From contig NZ_CP136136.1 of NCBI RefSeq assembly GCF_038024875.1, forward strand, positions 1,736,001-1,800,000: a stretch of DNA of 64,000 nt. Direction: 5' to 3'. The position numbers and the translations under genes were made by a program. Every line of letters begins with the position of its first letter. Within the stretch, counting starts at the first letter, position 1. Below, piece by piece: positions 26,158-35,187 of this stretch. The notes beneath the pieces were generated by a model. The model did not search any database. It saw nothing but the letters and a program-made list of their open reading frames with translations, and was not told where the DNA came from. This DNA is from Gordonia rubripertincta (GTDB lineage Bacteria > Actinomycetota > Actinomycetes > Mycobacteriales > Mycobacteriaceae).

Positions 26158-27531
26158 GTGACCACCACCCCCGCCGACCTGGCCGCCTGTCCGACGCGCG
26201 GCGAACGTGCCGACCCGCTGACGATCCTCGCCGCGCAGGCGCGCAACCGCGTGCCCGAACTCATCCCCGTCCGGCACGCGCGGATGGCGGCGACACCGTT
26301 CACCTTCTATCGCGGCGCCGCCGCGGTCATGGCCGACGACCTGTCCCGGACCCCCGACACCGGCATCATCACCCAATTGTGCGGGGATGCACACCTCAGC
26401 AACCTCGGTCTGTTCTTCAGTCCGGAGCGTCGAATGGTCTTCGACCTCAACGACTTCGACGAGACCCACATCGGGCCTTTCGAATGGGACGTGAAACGAC
26501 TGGCCGCGAGTTTCGCGATCGCGGGGCGCAACAACGGGTTCGACGACAAGGTCAACCGCAAGATCGCCAAGACGGTGGCGAAGGCCTACCGCCGGACCAT
26601 CAGGCGAAGTGTCTCGATGACGACGCTCGAGTGCTGGTACGCCGGAATCGATGTCGAGTCCATGTTCGCGGATCTCGGCGATCGCCTGGACACCTCGGTG
26701 ACCCAACGGACGCAGAAGGCGCTGCGCAAGGCCCGGCACCGCAACAGCGCGCAGGCCCTGGCCAAACTCTGCGAGATCGACCCGGATGGCAACGCGCACA
26801 TTCGTAGTGACCCGCCCTTGTTGGTCCCGCTGACGGAACGCTTCACCGACGAGGACGCCGGCGTCGTCGAAGCGCGGGTCCGGGAACGTGTCGACAGTTA
26901 CCGGGCGACGCTGCCGTTGCATGTGCAGACCCTGCTCGCTCAGTTCTCCCTCGTCGACATCGCGTTCAAGGTCGTCGGAGTGGGCAGTGTCGGGACCCGC
27001 GCGTGGATCGTGCTGATGATGGGCAGAAACCTGGAGGACCCGCTGTTCCTCCAGGTCAAGGAGGCGCAGCGGTCGGTCCTCGCCGACCACGTGCCGTCTT
27101 CGGGCTTCGACAACCAGGGACAACGCGTCGTCGAGGGGCAGCGGCTGCTGCAGGCGGCCAGTGATCTCTTCCTCGGCTGGTCGACGGGACTCGACGAGAA
27201 CGGCGATCGCCGCGACTTCTACGTGCGGCAGCTCCGCGACGGCAAGGGGTCGGTCGTCGTCGAAGCGCTCGAACCCGATGCGATGAAACTCTATGCGCGC
27301 CTGTGCGGAATGGCGCTCGGTCAGGCGCACGCCCGCACGTCGACCCGGTTCGACATCGCTCGGTATCTCGCCGAGACAACGGGTTTCGCCGACGCGATGG
27401 CAGAGTTCTCGATCTCCTACGCCGATCTCAACGACGCCGACCACGTCCAGATGACGGCGGCAATAAACCGTGGCGAACTGAGCGTGTACGACCTGGCCGC
27501 CGCGGGAGTGAACGCAGAGGGAAAGAGCTGA
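26158..27531 (+). CDS. DUF2252 family protein
   Basis: 457 residues. The GTG at 26158 has GGAGGAG 5 nt upstream; the longer open frame to 25567 is an overlap with the previous gene. DUF2252 has a kinase-like fold. Here the conserved FYRGAAAVMADDL, LCGDAHLSNLGLF and VFDLNDFDETHIGPFEWDVK segments are present, the last resembling the catalytic and metal loops of aminoglycoside phosphotransferase-like enzymes. GWSTGLDENGDRRDFYVRQL and AHARTSTRFDIARYL follow. The biochemical role is not known to me. Confidence 0.9.
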   Translation: MTTTPADLAACPTRGERADPLTILAAQARNRVPELIPVRHARMAATPFTFYRGAAAVMADDLSRTPDTGIITQLCGDAHLSNLGLFFSPERRMVFDLNDFDETHIGPFEWDVKRLAASFAIAGRNNGFDDKVNRKIAKTVAKAYRRTIRRSVSMTTLECWYAGIDVESMFADLGDRLDTSVTQRTQKALRKARHRNSAQALAKLCEIDPDGNAHIRSDPPLLVPLTERFTDEDAGVVEARVRERVDSYRATLPLHVQTLLAQFSLVDIAFKVVGVGSVGTRAWIVLMMGRNLEDPLFLQVKEAQRSVLADHVPSSGFDNQGQRVVEGQRLLQAASDLFLGWSTGLDENGDRRDFYVRQLRDGKGSVVVEALEPDAMKLYARLCGMALGQAHARTSTRFDIARYLAETTGFADAMAEFSISYADLNDADHVQMTAAINRGELSVYDLAAAGVNAEGKS

Positions 27532-27601
27532 ATTCGGCCCGGCTGTGGTACACAGGCGGCAGGGCGAACCGACAGTCGAGAGCCGACAGGGAGACGTGTG
27601 C

Positions 27602-29008
27602 ATGGACGACGCGACATTGCGGGATCGGGTGCGGGAGTTGATGCCTCGCGCGAAGTCGGATCTGGCGGAGATGGTTCGGTTCCGGTCGGTCCACGACCCA
27701 CAGCAGTTCCCGCCGGAGGAATGCGACGGCATGGTCGACTGGCTGCTCACGGCATTCCGTGAGCTGGGCGTCGGCGATGTCGCCGCGCACGTGACCAGCG
27801 ACGGTTCCAAGGCCGTCACCGGGCAGATCCCCGGTCCGGAAGACGCGCCGACGGTCCTGCTGTACTTCCATCACGACGTGCAGCCGCCGCTGGGCGACGA
27901 CGAATGGGATTCCCCGGTCTGGGAGCTGACCGAGCGCGACGGCCGCTGGTACGGCCGCGGGGCCGCCGACTGCAAGGGCAACATCGCCGTACATCTCACC
28001 GCGTTGCGTTCGCTTGCCGGCGAGTTCGGGGTCACCGTGAAGATCATCGGCGAGGGCTCGGAGGAGCAGGGGACCGGCGGACTCGAGCATTTCGCGGTCG
28101 AGAACCCTGACCTCCTGCGCGCCGACGCCATCCTGATCGCCGACTCCGGCAACTTCGCCGTCGGCAAACCGAGCCTCACCACGACGCTGCGCGGCATCGC
28201 CAACATCGACGTGTCGGTCGAAACCCTGGAATCGGCAATGCACTCCGGAATGTTCGGCGGGGCCGCACCCGATGCGCTCGCCGCCCTCATCGCGATGCTC
28301 GCCACCCTCCGCGACGATCACGGCAACACCACCATCACCGGTCTCGATGCCGACGCCGAGTGGCCCGGCGTGTCCTATCCGCCCGAACAGTTCCGTTCTG
28401 ATGCAACGGTTCTCGAAGGCGTCGAACTCGTGGGGTCCGGATCGGTGTCGGACATGGTGTGGGCGCGGCCCGCGGCGACGGTGCTCGGCATCGACTGCCC
28501 GCCGGTGGTCGGGTCCTCCGCCGCCGTTCAGCCCCGGGCGCGGGCACGCATCAATCTGCGCGTGCCACCGGGGATGGACCCGACCTACGCCCAGGACGCC
28601 CTCATCGAACACCTCACGGCGGTCACCCCGTGGAATGCGCGGGTGTCCTTCGAACGCGAGGCGGTGGGATCGCCGTTCGTCGGTTCGACCTCCGGGCCGG
28701 CCTACGAGGCGCTGACCGACGCGCTGGCCACCGCCTACGGCAGCGAGGTGCTGATCCAGGGGCAGGGTGGGTCGATCCCGCTGTGCAACGTCCTGCAGAG
28801 CACCTTTCCGGACGCCGAGATCATGCTGTTCGGAGTCGAGGAACCGCAGTGCCTGATCCACGCACCGAACGAGAGCGTCGACCCGACGGAGATCGAGCGG
28901 ATCGCCCTCGCCGAGGCTCTTTTCCTGCGTGATTACGCGTCCCGCGCGGCGGAGGCCCCGAAATCGGAGGCCCCGAGATCGGCCGCCATCACCGCGGGCG
29001 AGGTCTAG
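27602..29008 (+). CDS. M20-family metallopeptidase (dipeptidase)
   Basis: 468 residues from the ATG at 27602. Zinc-site signatures of M20 peptidases are visible: LLYFHHDVQPPLG (His ligand and following Asp), GRGAADCKGNIAVHLTAL (bridging Asp), GEGSEEQGTGGLEHF (catalytic Glu pair), then the lid domain and LIHAPNESVDPTEIERIALA with the C-terminal His. It would cleave dipeptides or acylated amino acids in the cytosol. Its stop overlaps the stop of the convergent acyl-CoA dehydrogenase gene in the shared sequence CTAG. Confidence 0.92.
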   Translation: MDDATLRDRVRELMPRAKSDLAEMVRFRSVHDPQQFPPEECDGMVDWLLTAFRELGVGDVAAHVTSDGSKAVTGQIPGPEDAPTVLLYFHHDVQPPLGDDEWDSPVWELTERDGRWYGRGAADCKGNIAVHLTALRSLAGEFGVTVKIIGEGSEEQGTGGLEHFAVENPDLLRADAILIADSGNFAVGKPSLTTTLRGIANIDVSVETLESAMHSGMFGGAAPDALAALIAMLATLRDDHGNTTITGLDADAEWPGVSYPPEQFRSDATVLEGVELVGSGSVSDMVWARPAATVLGIDCPPVVGSSAAVQPRARARINLRVPPGMDPTYAQDALIEHLTAVTPWNARVSFEREAVGSPFVGSTSGPAYEALTDALATAYGSEVLIQGQGGSIPLCNVLQSTFPDAEIMLFGVEEPQCLIHAPNESVDPTEIERIALAEALFLRDYASRAAEAPKSEAPRSAAITAGEV

Positions 29009-30067
29009 CGGGAGTCGGGTTCGCCGGCGAACCTCCGGACCAGGAGGTCCTTCAACTCGGGTCGGCTCGCCGCGACGAGGACGAACGACGCCTCCCGGAA
29101 CAGACGCTCGGCGTCGCTGCCGCGGAGCAATGCCTCGCCGCCGCGTGCCGCGACGAGGGCCGCGACCGCCTCGAGAGCGAGCCCGGCGGCGTCGGCGCGA
29201 GCGGCCAGCAGATCCGTGGCGTCGTCCATCGCCGAGTCGAGGACCATCCGCGCGTCGTCGGCACGCTCGCGGAGACGTCGTGCGGCCCGCGCCTGCCCGG
29301 CGACGTCGAGAAGTGCCGTGCAGCGCCGGACGAGCCCGAAACGGCAGCGTGCCGTTGAGGCGGACACCGACGTTCTGGTTGGCGAAGAACTCGTCGACCG
29401 TGACGCGACTGACGACCCGGGCGTCGGGAATCGCGAGGCTGTCGACCTGCAGTGACACAGTCGACGTCGCTGCCGCGGCCGTCAGCTCGACCGGGGATGC
29501 CCGAATGGTGCCCGGGAGCTCGGCGGTGGGGAGGATCGCGGCGATGACGTTGTCGGTCCTCCTGTCGCGGGCGGAGATCTGCAGGAGGTCGACGACTCCC
29601 CAGCCGCTGACGAACGGGGCATGCCCGGCGAAGACCCAGCCGTTGTCGGTGCGGGTGGCGGTCATGCGAGGCGGGGTCGGGACAACGCCGGCGTAGGCGA
29701 CCCCCGCACGTAGTCGACCCGTGATGGTCGGTTCGAGCAGTTCGTCGCTCAACGATCTGTTCGCGGTTCGCGACAGCGAGATGACGACACCGTGATGCTG
29801 GAGCCAGGTGAACGCGGTCGACAGGCAACCGCTGACCAGGACCTCCAAGATCTCGGTGACCTCACCGAACTCGAGCCCGGGTCCGCCGGCCTCGACCGGC
29901 GCGGCGATCGCGTACAGGCCGGCCTCGGCGAGTGCCCGCCAATGGGATGGCGGGACGACGCCGGTCCGGTCGACCTCGGCGGCGGCCGGGAACAGGATGT
30001 CGTCGGCGACCCGAAGGGCCTCTGCTCGCAGGGTGCTCCGGCGCGCGGCCGGGTCCTGAGTGCTCAT
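29005..30067 (-). pseudogene. Acyl-CoA dehydrogenase family gene with one frameshift
   Basis: From the ATG ending at 30067 (MSTQDPAARRSTLRAEALRV) the frame encodes a normal acyl-CoA dehydrogenase start and middle (LFPAAAEVDRTGVVPPSHWR, FVSGWGVVDLLQISARDRRT) as far as VGVRLNGTL near 29345. The rest of the protein (FGLVRRCTALLDVAGQA to the stop at 29005) lies in another frame. One extra C in CTGCCGTTTCGG on the minus strand (GG at 29343-29344) explains it, and removing it gives NGTLRFGLVRRC. The restored protein would be about 354 residues, short for the family. It may be inactive or a sequencing error. Confidence 0.8.
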
Positions 30068-30178
30068 GGAGTCCACCGTACGTCGCAGTAGAACGTGGAC
30101 GTATGACCCACTCCCTGAGCGAAGTGGATAGGGAAAGTTCGCGTCCCGCAGCACAATCCCGTGACAAAGACCCGTCGA

Positions 30179-30198
30179 TTTGGGACCAAAGGCCCAAG
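30179..30198. promoter_or_regulatory. DosR/DevR-like box
   Basis: TTTGGGACCAAAGGCCCAAG matches most positions of the mycobacterial dormancy-regulator consensus (TTSGGGACTWWAGTCCCSAA). It lies about 100 bp before the AraC-type gene and about 110 bp before the divergent acyl-CoA dehydrogenase start. Confidence 0.45.
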
Positions 30199-30299
30199 AC
30201 CGAGGGGCGACCCGTCGGTAATCTTTGTTGTGGGTCGGAGGGGGCTCTTGTGAAAGGAATCAGGTGGGCGCAGGTCCCAATGGTGGTGACGGGCAAGTG

Positions 30300-30719
30300 A
30301 TGAGCATTGCGCCGGAACGTGTTTCGCACAGTGAACGCGTTTCTCGTGACGGGGTGTCCGACTTGCGTACCAGTGAGCGGTATCTACGTGCCGCGGTCAC
30401 CGACCTCATCGAGCGTAATTTCCGCGACCCAGATTTCAGTGTCGAGGTCGTGGCACGGCACCTTCACGTGAGTCGCCGGCATCTCTACCGCGTTCTCGCC
30501 GGCGGCCCGACGTCGCTGGCCGAGATGATCGCCGACCGCCGTCTCGAGTGGGCGCGCCGCCTGTTGACCGGTCCGGGGAACCTGAAACTCGAAGCGGTGG
30601 CGCATGCTTCGGGCTTCGCCTCGACGGCGACGATGCGCAACCGCTTCCGCGCCAAGTTCGGTCTCACACCCGACGAATTCCGGCGCACCGCAATGGCGGC
30701 CGACGCAGAAGCCAGTTAA
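30300..30719 (+). CDS. Small AraC-type helix-turn-helix regulator
   Basis: 139 residues made almost only of the AraC DNA-binding domain. The first HTH is FSVEVVARHLHVSRRHLYRV and the second is LKLEAVAHASGFASTATMRN, ending with RFRAKFGLTPDEFRRTA as in the family signature. There is no separate sensor domain. The ATG at 30300 is taken; a GTG just upstream at 30297 is also in frame. It is divergent from the frameshifted dehydrogenase gene, and the intergenic region holds a DosR-like box. Confidence 0.88.
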   Translation: MSIAPERVSHSERVSRDGVSDLRTSERYLRAAVTDLIERNFRDPDFSVEVVARHLHVSRRHLYRVLAGGPTSLAEMIADRRLEWARRLLTGPGNLKLEAVAHASGFASTATMRNRFRAKFGLTPDEFRRTAMAADAEAS

Positions 30720-30724
30720 GAGAG

Positions 30725-30757
30725 TTCGGCGCAAGCACTTTGGGTGCTTGCGCCGAA
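30725..30757 (+). terminator. Terminator after the AraC-type gene
   Basis: A perfect 14-bp stem (TTCGGCGCAAGCAC) with loop TTTGG, starting 6 bp after the stop codon. Confidence 0.85.
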
Positions 30758-30894
30758 ACCGTATGGCGCCGCCGTTCGGGGCCCATCATGAGTCGATGCA
30801 TCCCCATTAGCTGATGCCGGAATTGTCGGGTTTTGGCACGGTGGCGTCTCTCGCGTGATACGACTACATCGCACGTCCGTCATGGAGCGGGCCG

Positions 30895-31569
30895 ATGGAA
30901 GGCGTACAGCGTGAAGAGCTTCCGATGTCGGCTGCCGGCCTCGTGGTGGAGAAAGTGGAGGACAAGTCCCTCGCGCAGGTGTTCACCGACCGGTTCTTCG
31001 GTCCGCTCGGCCTGACCCGTACCGCGCTTCCCGCCGCGACCGACACGACCCTCTCGGCGCCGTTCTCGCACGGATATCAGTACGGTCCGCTACAGGTCTC
31101 GGACAAGCCGATGACGCCCGAGGAGACCGCGGCGGCGAGAGCCGGGTCCCTGCTACCCAACGATGTGACGGTGATGAGCCCCTCGTGGGCCTGGGCGGCC
31201 GGCGGCGTCGTCTCGAGCGCCGACGACCTGATGACCTGGATCAAGGCGTTCGTCGGCGGAGATCTTCTCGACGACGCCAACCAGCAGCTCTGGTGGGACA
31301 GCATTCGGATCCAGCACGAGGAGGATCCCCGGGTGTTCTACGGCTACGGGATCACCGAGGTCCGGTTCGGAGAGAACCGCCTCACCTATCACGAGGGCCA
31401 GCTTCCCGGTTTCAACACGATGGCGGTCCATGACGAGGCCAACGACGTCAGCATGGTCATCTGGACCAATCTCTCGGTCACACAGGACGTCGACAATGCG
31501 TTCACCGTGATGGCCAGACTGCTACAGCACATCTACAACACCCCGGCGGACACACCACCAGCACGGTGA
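30895..31569 (+). pseudogene. 5'-truncated serine hydrolase (class C beta-lactamase-like)
   Basis: The 224 residues correspond only to the C-terminal part of a beta-lactamase/esterase-type serine hydrolase. AAGLVVEKVEDKSLAQVFTD and RFFGPLGLTRTALPA are typical of sequence just after the YxN motif. AWAAGGVVSSADDLMTWIKA and YHEGQLPGFNTM (third, HxG-like motif) follow. The N-terminal part with SxxK and YxN, about 150-170 residues, is missing, and nothing similar is found upstream to 30760. The ATG at 30895 is simply the first available start. It is most likely a remnant. Confidence 0.75.
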
Positions 31570-31600
31570 GGGTGTCCGCCGACGGCCTACGGGGTAGATC

Positions 31601-32215
31601 TCAGATCGTGCACAGCGGCGAATAGTCGCTGCGCCCACCGGTTGTCGGTGAGACGAGGAACGTGCACGGGTTGAAGCCGACCTTCTCGATCTCCTTGGTC
31701 AAACGGCGCAGCTCGCTGTTGGAGACGACCTTGTCGCGAGAGAGCAGAAATCCCGACGCGCGACTCGGATCGCCGACGATCGAGTACTTGTAGGGGCCGT
31801 CCGGGTTCTCGCCGTCCTCGATGTGGGCGATGATGTAGTTCGGTGCCCCGTTGGGGTTGATGCTGGCCGGTGTCTGCGGGAACCGAACACTCAACTGGGC
31901 GTTCGACTTCGTGTCGACGACGGTGGCGCGGCCGAGCACGCCGCCCTTCATGCCCGTGGGTCCGGTGCACTGGTTGTCGACGCCGATGGTCTTCTCGTCG
32001 ATCCGGGTGTAGAAGGCGCTGGTGTCCTTGGCGCAGGTGACTCCCCAGAACGAGGGGACGGTGGCGAGCTGCCACCACTTGCCGAGGTAGCGGTCGACGT
32101 CGACCTTCTCCACCGGGGCGAGGGGCGCGGCCTGTGCCGAACCGGTTCCGATCACGTAACCGAGTCCGACGACGATGCCGGCCACGAGGGCTGCGAGGGT
32201 GCGTGTGACGCGCAT
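31601..32215 (-). CDS. Secreted lipocalin family protein
   Basis: 204 residues from the ATG ending at 32215, with a signal peptide (LAALVAGIVVGLGYVIGTG) cleaved near AQAAP. The lipocalin signature VDRYLGKWWQLATVPSFWG (GxW) appears just after, and the strands TIGVDNQCTGPTGMKGG and YKYSIVGDPSRASGFLLSRD follow. It resembles bacterial Blc-type lipocalins but without a lipobox. Cys residues near the N- and C-termini could form a disulfide. It probably binds a lipid or other hydrophobic molecule in the envelope. Confidence 0.87.
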   Translation of the reverse strand: MRVTRTLAALVAGIVVGLGYVIGTGSAQAAPLAPVEKVDVDRYLGKWWQLATVPSFWGVTCAKDTSAFYTRIDEKTIGVDNQCTGPTGMKGGVLGRATVVDTKSNAQLSVRFPQTPASINPNGAPNYIIAHIEDGENPDGPYKYSIVGDPSRASGFLLSRDKVVSNSELRRLTKEIEKVGFNPCTFLVSPTTGGRSDYSPLCTI

Positions 32216-32356
32216 GGTGTTTCCTTTCGTGGCCCGATCATCTCCGTCGAGCCCCAATGGGCTGTCGGGAAGGGTTCGGATCACTGCGGGTCACGGATGG
32301 GTCGGGGGCACCCGGCAGGCCTCGTCGGCCGGCATCGACGCTGGTGGAGCTGGAGA

Positions 32357-32782
32357 TTACAGGTTGTAGGCGTTGTTCGGGTTCCAGGTGGAGACCGCCC
32401 AGATGACGATGAGGTCGAGGACGATGATCAGGATTGCCCACGCCGGGTAGTAGGGCAGCCACAGGAACTGGGCGATGATCGACAGCGAGGCGATCACGAT
32501 GGCCGCGATACGCGCCCAGTCGGCGCCGACGGCGAGACCACCGGCGATGAGGATGCCGACGATGCCGAGGATCAGGTGGATCCAGCCCCACGTGGTGAGG
32601 TCGAACTCGAAGACGTAATTGCGGCCGACGACGAACAGCTCGTCGTTGGCGATCGCCGAGATGCCCTGGAAGACCGAGACCAGACCGGCGACGAACAGCA
32701 GCGCGGCGGCGACGATCGAGATGCCGAAGGCGAAGCCCTGCTTGGCGGACGAGTTCGCCTGCTGATCGGTGGAGGCGCTCAT
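32357..32782 (-). CDS. Four-helix membrane protein (DUF7144 type)
   Basis: 141 residues with four closely spaced transmembrane helices (FAFGISIVAAALLFVAGLVS, WGWIHLILGIVGILIAGGLA, WARIAAIVIASLSIIAQFLW and YYPAWAILIIVLDLIVIWAV). The conserved short motifs VFQGISAI and WGWIHLILG match the small actinobacterial membrane family labelled DUF7144. The N-terminus is cytosolic and polar. The function is unknown. The ATG at 32782 is followed by a good hydrophobic pattern, and the frame beyond it is shadow. Confidence 0.8.
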   Translation of the reverse strand: MSASTDQQANSSAKQGFAFGISIVAAALLFVAGLVSVFQGISAIANDELFVVGRNYVFEFDLTTWGWIHLILGIVGILIAGGLAVGADWARIAAIVIASLSIIAQFLWLPYYPAWAILIIVLDLIVIWAVSTWNPNNAYNL

Positions 32783-32982
32783 GATGGCGTCCTTTCGTGT
32801 GGGGTGTACACCGGCGCCCAGGGATCCTGAACGACGGCGTGGGGCGTTGTTGCGGATGGACCTTAACCAAGAATGGGACGTCCGACCCGCAACCCACAGC
32901 GTTTCGCTCACTTCGGGCACATCTTTGACCAGGCGATTTAGTACTCGGCGGGGGTCCGGTATAAGCTATCGCAGGCTACACA

Positions 32983-33056
<74 letters not shown>

Positions 33057-33111
33057 CAGAGATCGACCACGGTCGGTCAGCAAGATGTGTTGGTTGAGAC
33101 ACAGCAGTGAG

Positions 33112-33150
33112 ACCCCGGTCCGCGCCAGATGCGGCCGGGGTTTCCTCGTT
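33112..33150 (+). terminator. Terminator downstream of tRNA-Pro
   Basis: ACCCCGG (33112) pairs with CCGGGGT (ending 33141), and an inner CCGC/GCGG stem surrounds a 7-nt loop. TTTCCTCGTTT follows, one of the few T-rich tails in this window. Confidence 0.7.
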
Positions 33151-33161
33151 TGCGGCGCCAT

Positions 33162-33353
33162 TCAGGCGTCGTGTTCGTATGCTGTGCGACCGCCGATGTG
33201 GGCGAGGATCTCCGGGTCGTCGGTGACGAACCGGTCGACCTCCTCGCCGCCGTCGCAGCGCAGCAGGCTCACCGTCACGCTCTCTGCGCCGCGGTGGACG
33301 ACCCGCCAGCCGGCGCCGGAGTCCTCCCAGCGCCGCAGGTCGTCGAGGGTCAT
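33162..33353 (-). CDS. Small hypothetical protein
   Basis: 63 residues (MTLDDLRRWEDSGAGWRVVH...ILAHIGGRTAYEHDA) with good actinobacterial codon use and balanced composition. The gene lies 12 bp downstream of the HAD gene on the same strand and is probably co-transcribed. It looks like a small alpha/beta protein: a W-rich start, a beta strand SVTVSLLRCDGGEEVDRF, and a short C-terminal helix. No known family is recognised. Confidence 0.6.
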   Translation of the reverse strand: MTLDDLRRWEDSGAGWRVVHRGAESVTVSLLRCDGGEEVDRFVTDDPEILAHIGGRTAYEHDA

Positions 33354-33365
33354 GGCCGTGGCCGC

Positions 33366-34061
33366 TCAGCAACCGAGCTGTCGGGCGAGGTCCAGCAGAT
33401 CCGGCGCGTGGAAGTCGTTGTCGGGTGACCCGGAATCGTCCTTGGGCTCGCCGCCCCACTCGTCCGGGCGCTCGATGAACGCGGTGCGCAGACCGAAGGA
33501 GCGTGCGGCGTCGAGGTCGGCCTGGTGCGTCGCGACCATCATCACCTCGTTCGGCTCGACCTCGAGGAGTTCGGCCAGGCCGCAGTAGGTCTCGCGTGCG
33601 GGCTTGTAGTGCCGCCAGAGGTCGGAGCCGCCGATGACATCCCACGCGAAGTCGTTGTGCCGGGCCATGTCGGTCAGCAGCGCCACGGTGCCGTTGCTGA
33701 GCGCGCACACGACGAAGTCGCGCTTGAGGCGTCGAATCCCGTCCGCGGCGTCGGGCCAACCAGGGATGGCACGCCACGCACGTACGAGCGCGCGGCGCTG
33801 ATCGGCGTCCAGGGTCACGTCGAAGGCTGCTGCGACCTCGTGGAGGGTATCGGTCTGCAGATCGTCCAGACGTCGCCACGGGAGGTCTCCGGCCTCGACC
33901 CGCGCGAGGATCGGTGAGTAGCGACGACGCCACTCGCGGGCGAAGTCGGCGGCGTCGACGTCGGGCACGGTGTGTGCGACGGCACCGGAGATCCCGGTGA
34001 GCCAGTCGGTGACCGTCCCGAAGGTGTCGAACGCCAGGACCTTCACCCCGAGGGAGTTCAC
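33366..34061 (-). CDS. HAD superfamily hydrolase, haloacid dehalogenase type II-like
   Basis: About 231 residues. The nucleophile motif is VLAFDTFGTVTDW, with Asp attacking the substrate. Motif II is VCALSNGTVALL and the motif III Lys is in WRHYKPARETYCG. Motif IV is not the usual DD but MMVATHQADLDAARSFGLRT, as in type II dehalogenases. GTG 34061 or 34046 are both possible starts; the frame further to 34142 overlaps the next gene. It may hydrolyse 2-haloacids or another small substrate. Confidence 0.87.
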   Translation of the reverse strand: MNSLGVKVLAFDTFGTVTDWLTGISGAVAHTVPDVDAADFAREWRRRYSPILARVEAGDLPWRRLDDLQTDTLHEVAAAFDVTLDADQRRALVRAWRAIPGWPDAADGIRRLKRDFVVCALSNGTVALLTDMARHNDFAWDVIGGSDLWRHYKPARETYCGLAELLEVEPNEVMMVATHQADLDAARSFGLRTAFIERPDEWGGEPKDDSGSPDNDFHAPDLLDLARQLGC

Positions 34062-34095
34062 GAGTCGGCGCGCTCCCGGCGTGTTCGCTTGCCCG

Positions 34096-35091
34096 TCACA
34101 AGGTCTCGCGGGCCAGCTGCGGCAGTGACTGGTCGGCGTCATAGTCGGCGTCGCCGTGCGAGACCGGGGTGAGGGTCAGCAGGCTGGCCTCCGGGCGGCA
34201 GCAGAAGCGTGCGGGCGCGTACGGTGAGGTGCCCAGTCCGGCACTGACGTGCAGCTTCATCGACGAGCCCCAGTTCGACGGGCCCTTCACCCGGGAGCGG
34301 TCGATGTGACAGTTGGTGACGAGCGCGCCGAAGAACGGCAGGCACAGCTGACCGCCGTGGGTGTGGCCGGCCATCACGAGGTCGTAACCGTCGGCGGCGA
34401 AGCGGTCGAGGACCCGCGGCTCGGGCGAATGCGTGAGGCCCAGGCGCAGGTGCGCGAGCGGGTTGGGGCGGCCGGCGATGGTCTCGTAGCGATCCCGCTC
34501 GATGTGCGGATCGTCGACGCCGGAGGCGACCACGCGGACCCCGCTGACCTCGAGCTCACGCACGGTGTGCGTGGCGTCCAGCCAGCCGCGTTCGGTGAAC
34601 GCCGCCCGGAGATCCTGCCAGGGGAGCGGTTCGCCGTGCGTCCGCTGATGGTCCTTCTTGAAGTACTTCATCGGGTTCTTCGGCTTGGGGCCGAAGTAGT
34701 CGTTGGACCCGAAGACGAACAGGCCCGGCCGCGACAGGAGGCCACCGAGGGACTGGATCACCGCGGGCACTGCCTGCGGGTGCGCGAGGTTGTCGCCGGT
34801 GTTGACCACCAGGTCGGGTTCCAGGGCCTCGAGCTCGGAGATCCACGCCTGCTTGAGTCGCTGGTTGGGCATCATGTGCAGGTCGCTGATGTGCAGGACC
34901 CGCAAGGGCGAGGCGCCGGGTTCGAGGACCGACAGCGTCGTGTGGCGCAGGGCGAAGGCGTTGCGCTCGATGACGGTCGAGTAGACGAGGCCGGCGGCGG
35001 CCAGCCCCGCGGCACCGACGAGTGCGCGCGAACCGACCCCGGAACCGGACGAACCGAGGCGTGAGCGGAAGTCGAGTTCGGAGTGCTGCAT
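34096..35091 (-). CDS. Membrane-anchored metallophosphoesterase
   Basis: 331 residues from the ATG ending at 35091. An N-terminal hydrophobic segment (ALVGAAGLAAAGLVYSTVIE) is followed by a calcineurin-like phosphoesterase domain. The two-metal motifs are VLHISDLHMM, VNTGDNLAHP, FVFGSNDYFGP (Asn in GSND rather than GNH) and VMAGHTHGGQLCLP. It corresponds by position to Rv3683 of M. tuberculosis, downstream of ponA2. It may act on a phosphorylated lipid or nucleotide at the membrane. Confidence 0.9.
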   Translation of the reverse strand: MQHSELDFRSRLGSSGSGVGSRALVGAAGLAAAGLVYSTVIERNAFALRHTTLSVLEPGASPLRVLHISDLHMMPNQRLKQAWISELEALEPDLVVNTGDNLAHPQAVPAVIQSLGGLLSRPGLFVFGSNDYFGPKPKNPMKYFKKDHQRTHGEPLPWQDLRAAFTERGWLDATHTVRELEVSGVRVVASGVDDPHIERDRYETIAGRPNPLAHLRLGLTHSPEPRVLDRFAADGYDLVMAGHTHGGQLCLPFFGALVTNCHIDRSRVKGPSNWGSSMKLHVSAGLGTSPYAPARFCCRPEASLLTLTPVSHGDADYDADQSLPQLARETL

Positions 35092-35120
35092 CTGTTCAGA
35101 ATACGCACCTCCGAGCCCGT

Positions 35121-35140
35121 GCCCACCCCCTTCGGTGGGC
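35121..35140 (-). terminator. Hairpin between ponA2 and the metallophosphoesterase gene
   Basis: GCCCACC pairs with GGTGGGC around a 6-nt loop about 50 bp past the ponA2 stop. It may end the ponA2 message or reduce read-through. Confidence 0.45.
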
Positions 35141-35187
35141 CGCACGGACGGCCCGCCGTCAGAAGCAGAGGCCGCCCGGCCCGTGAC

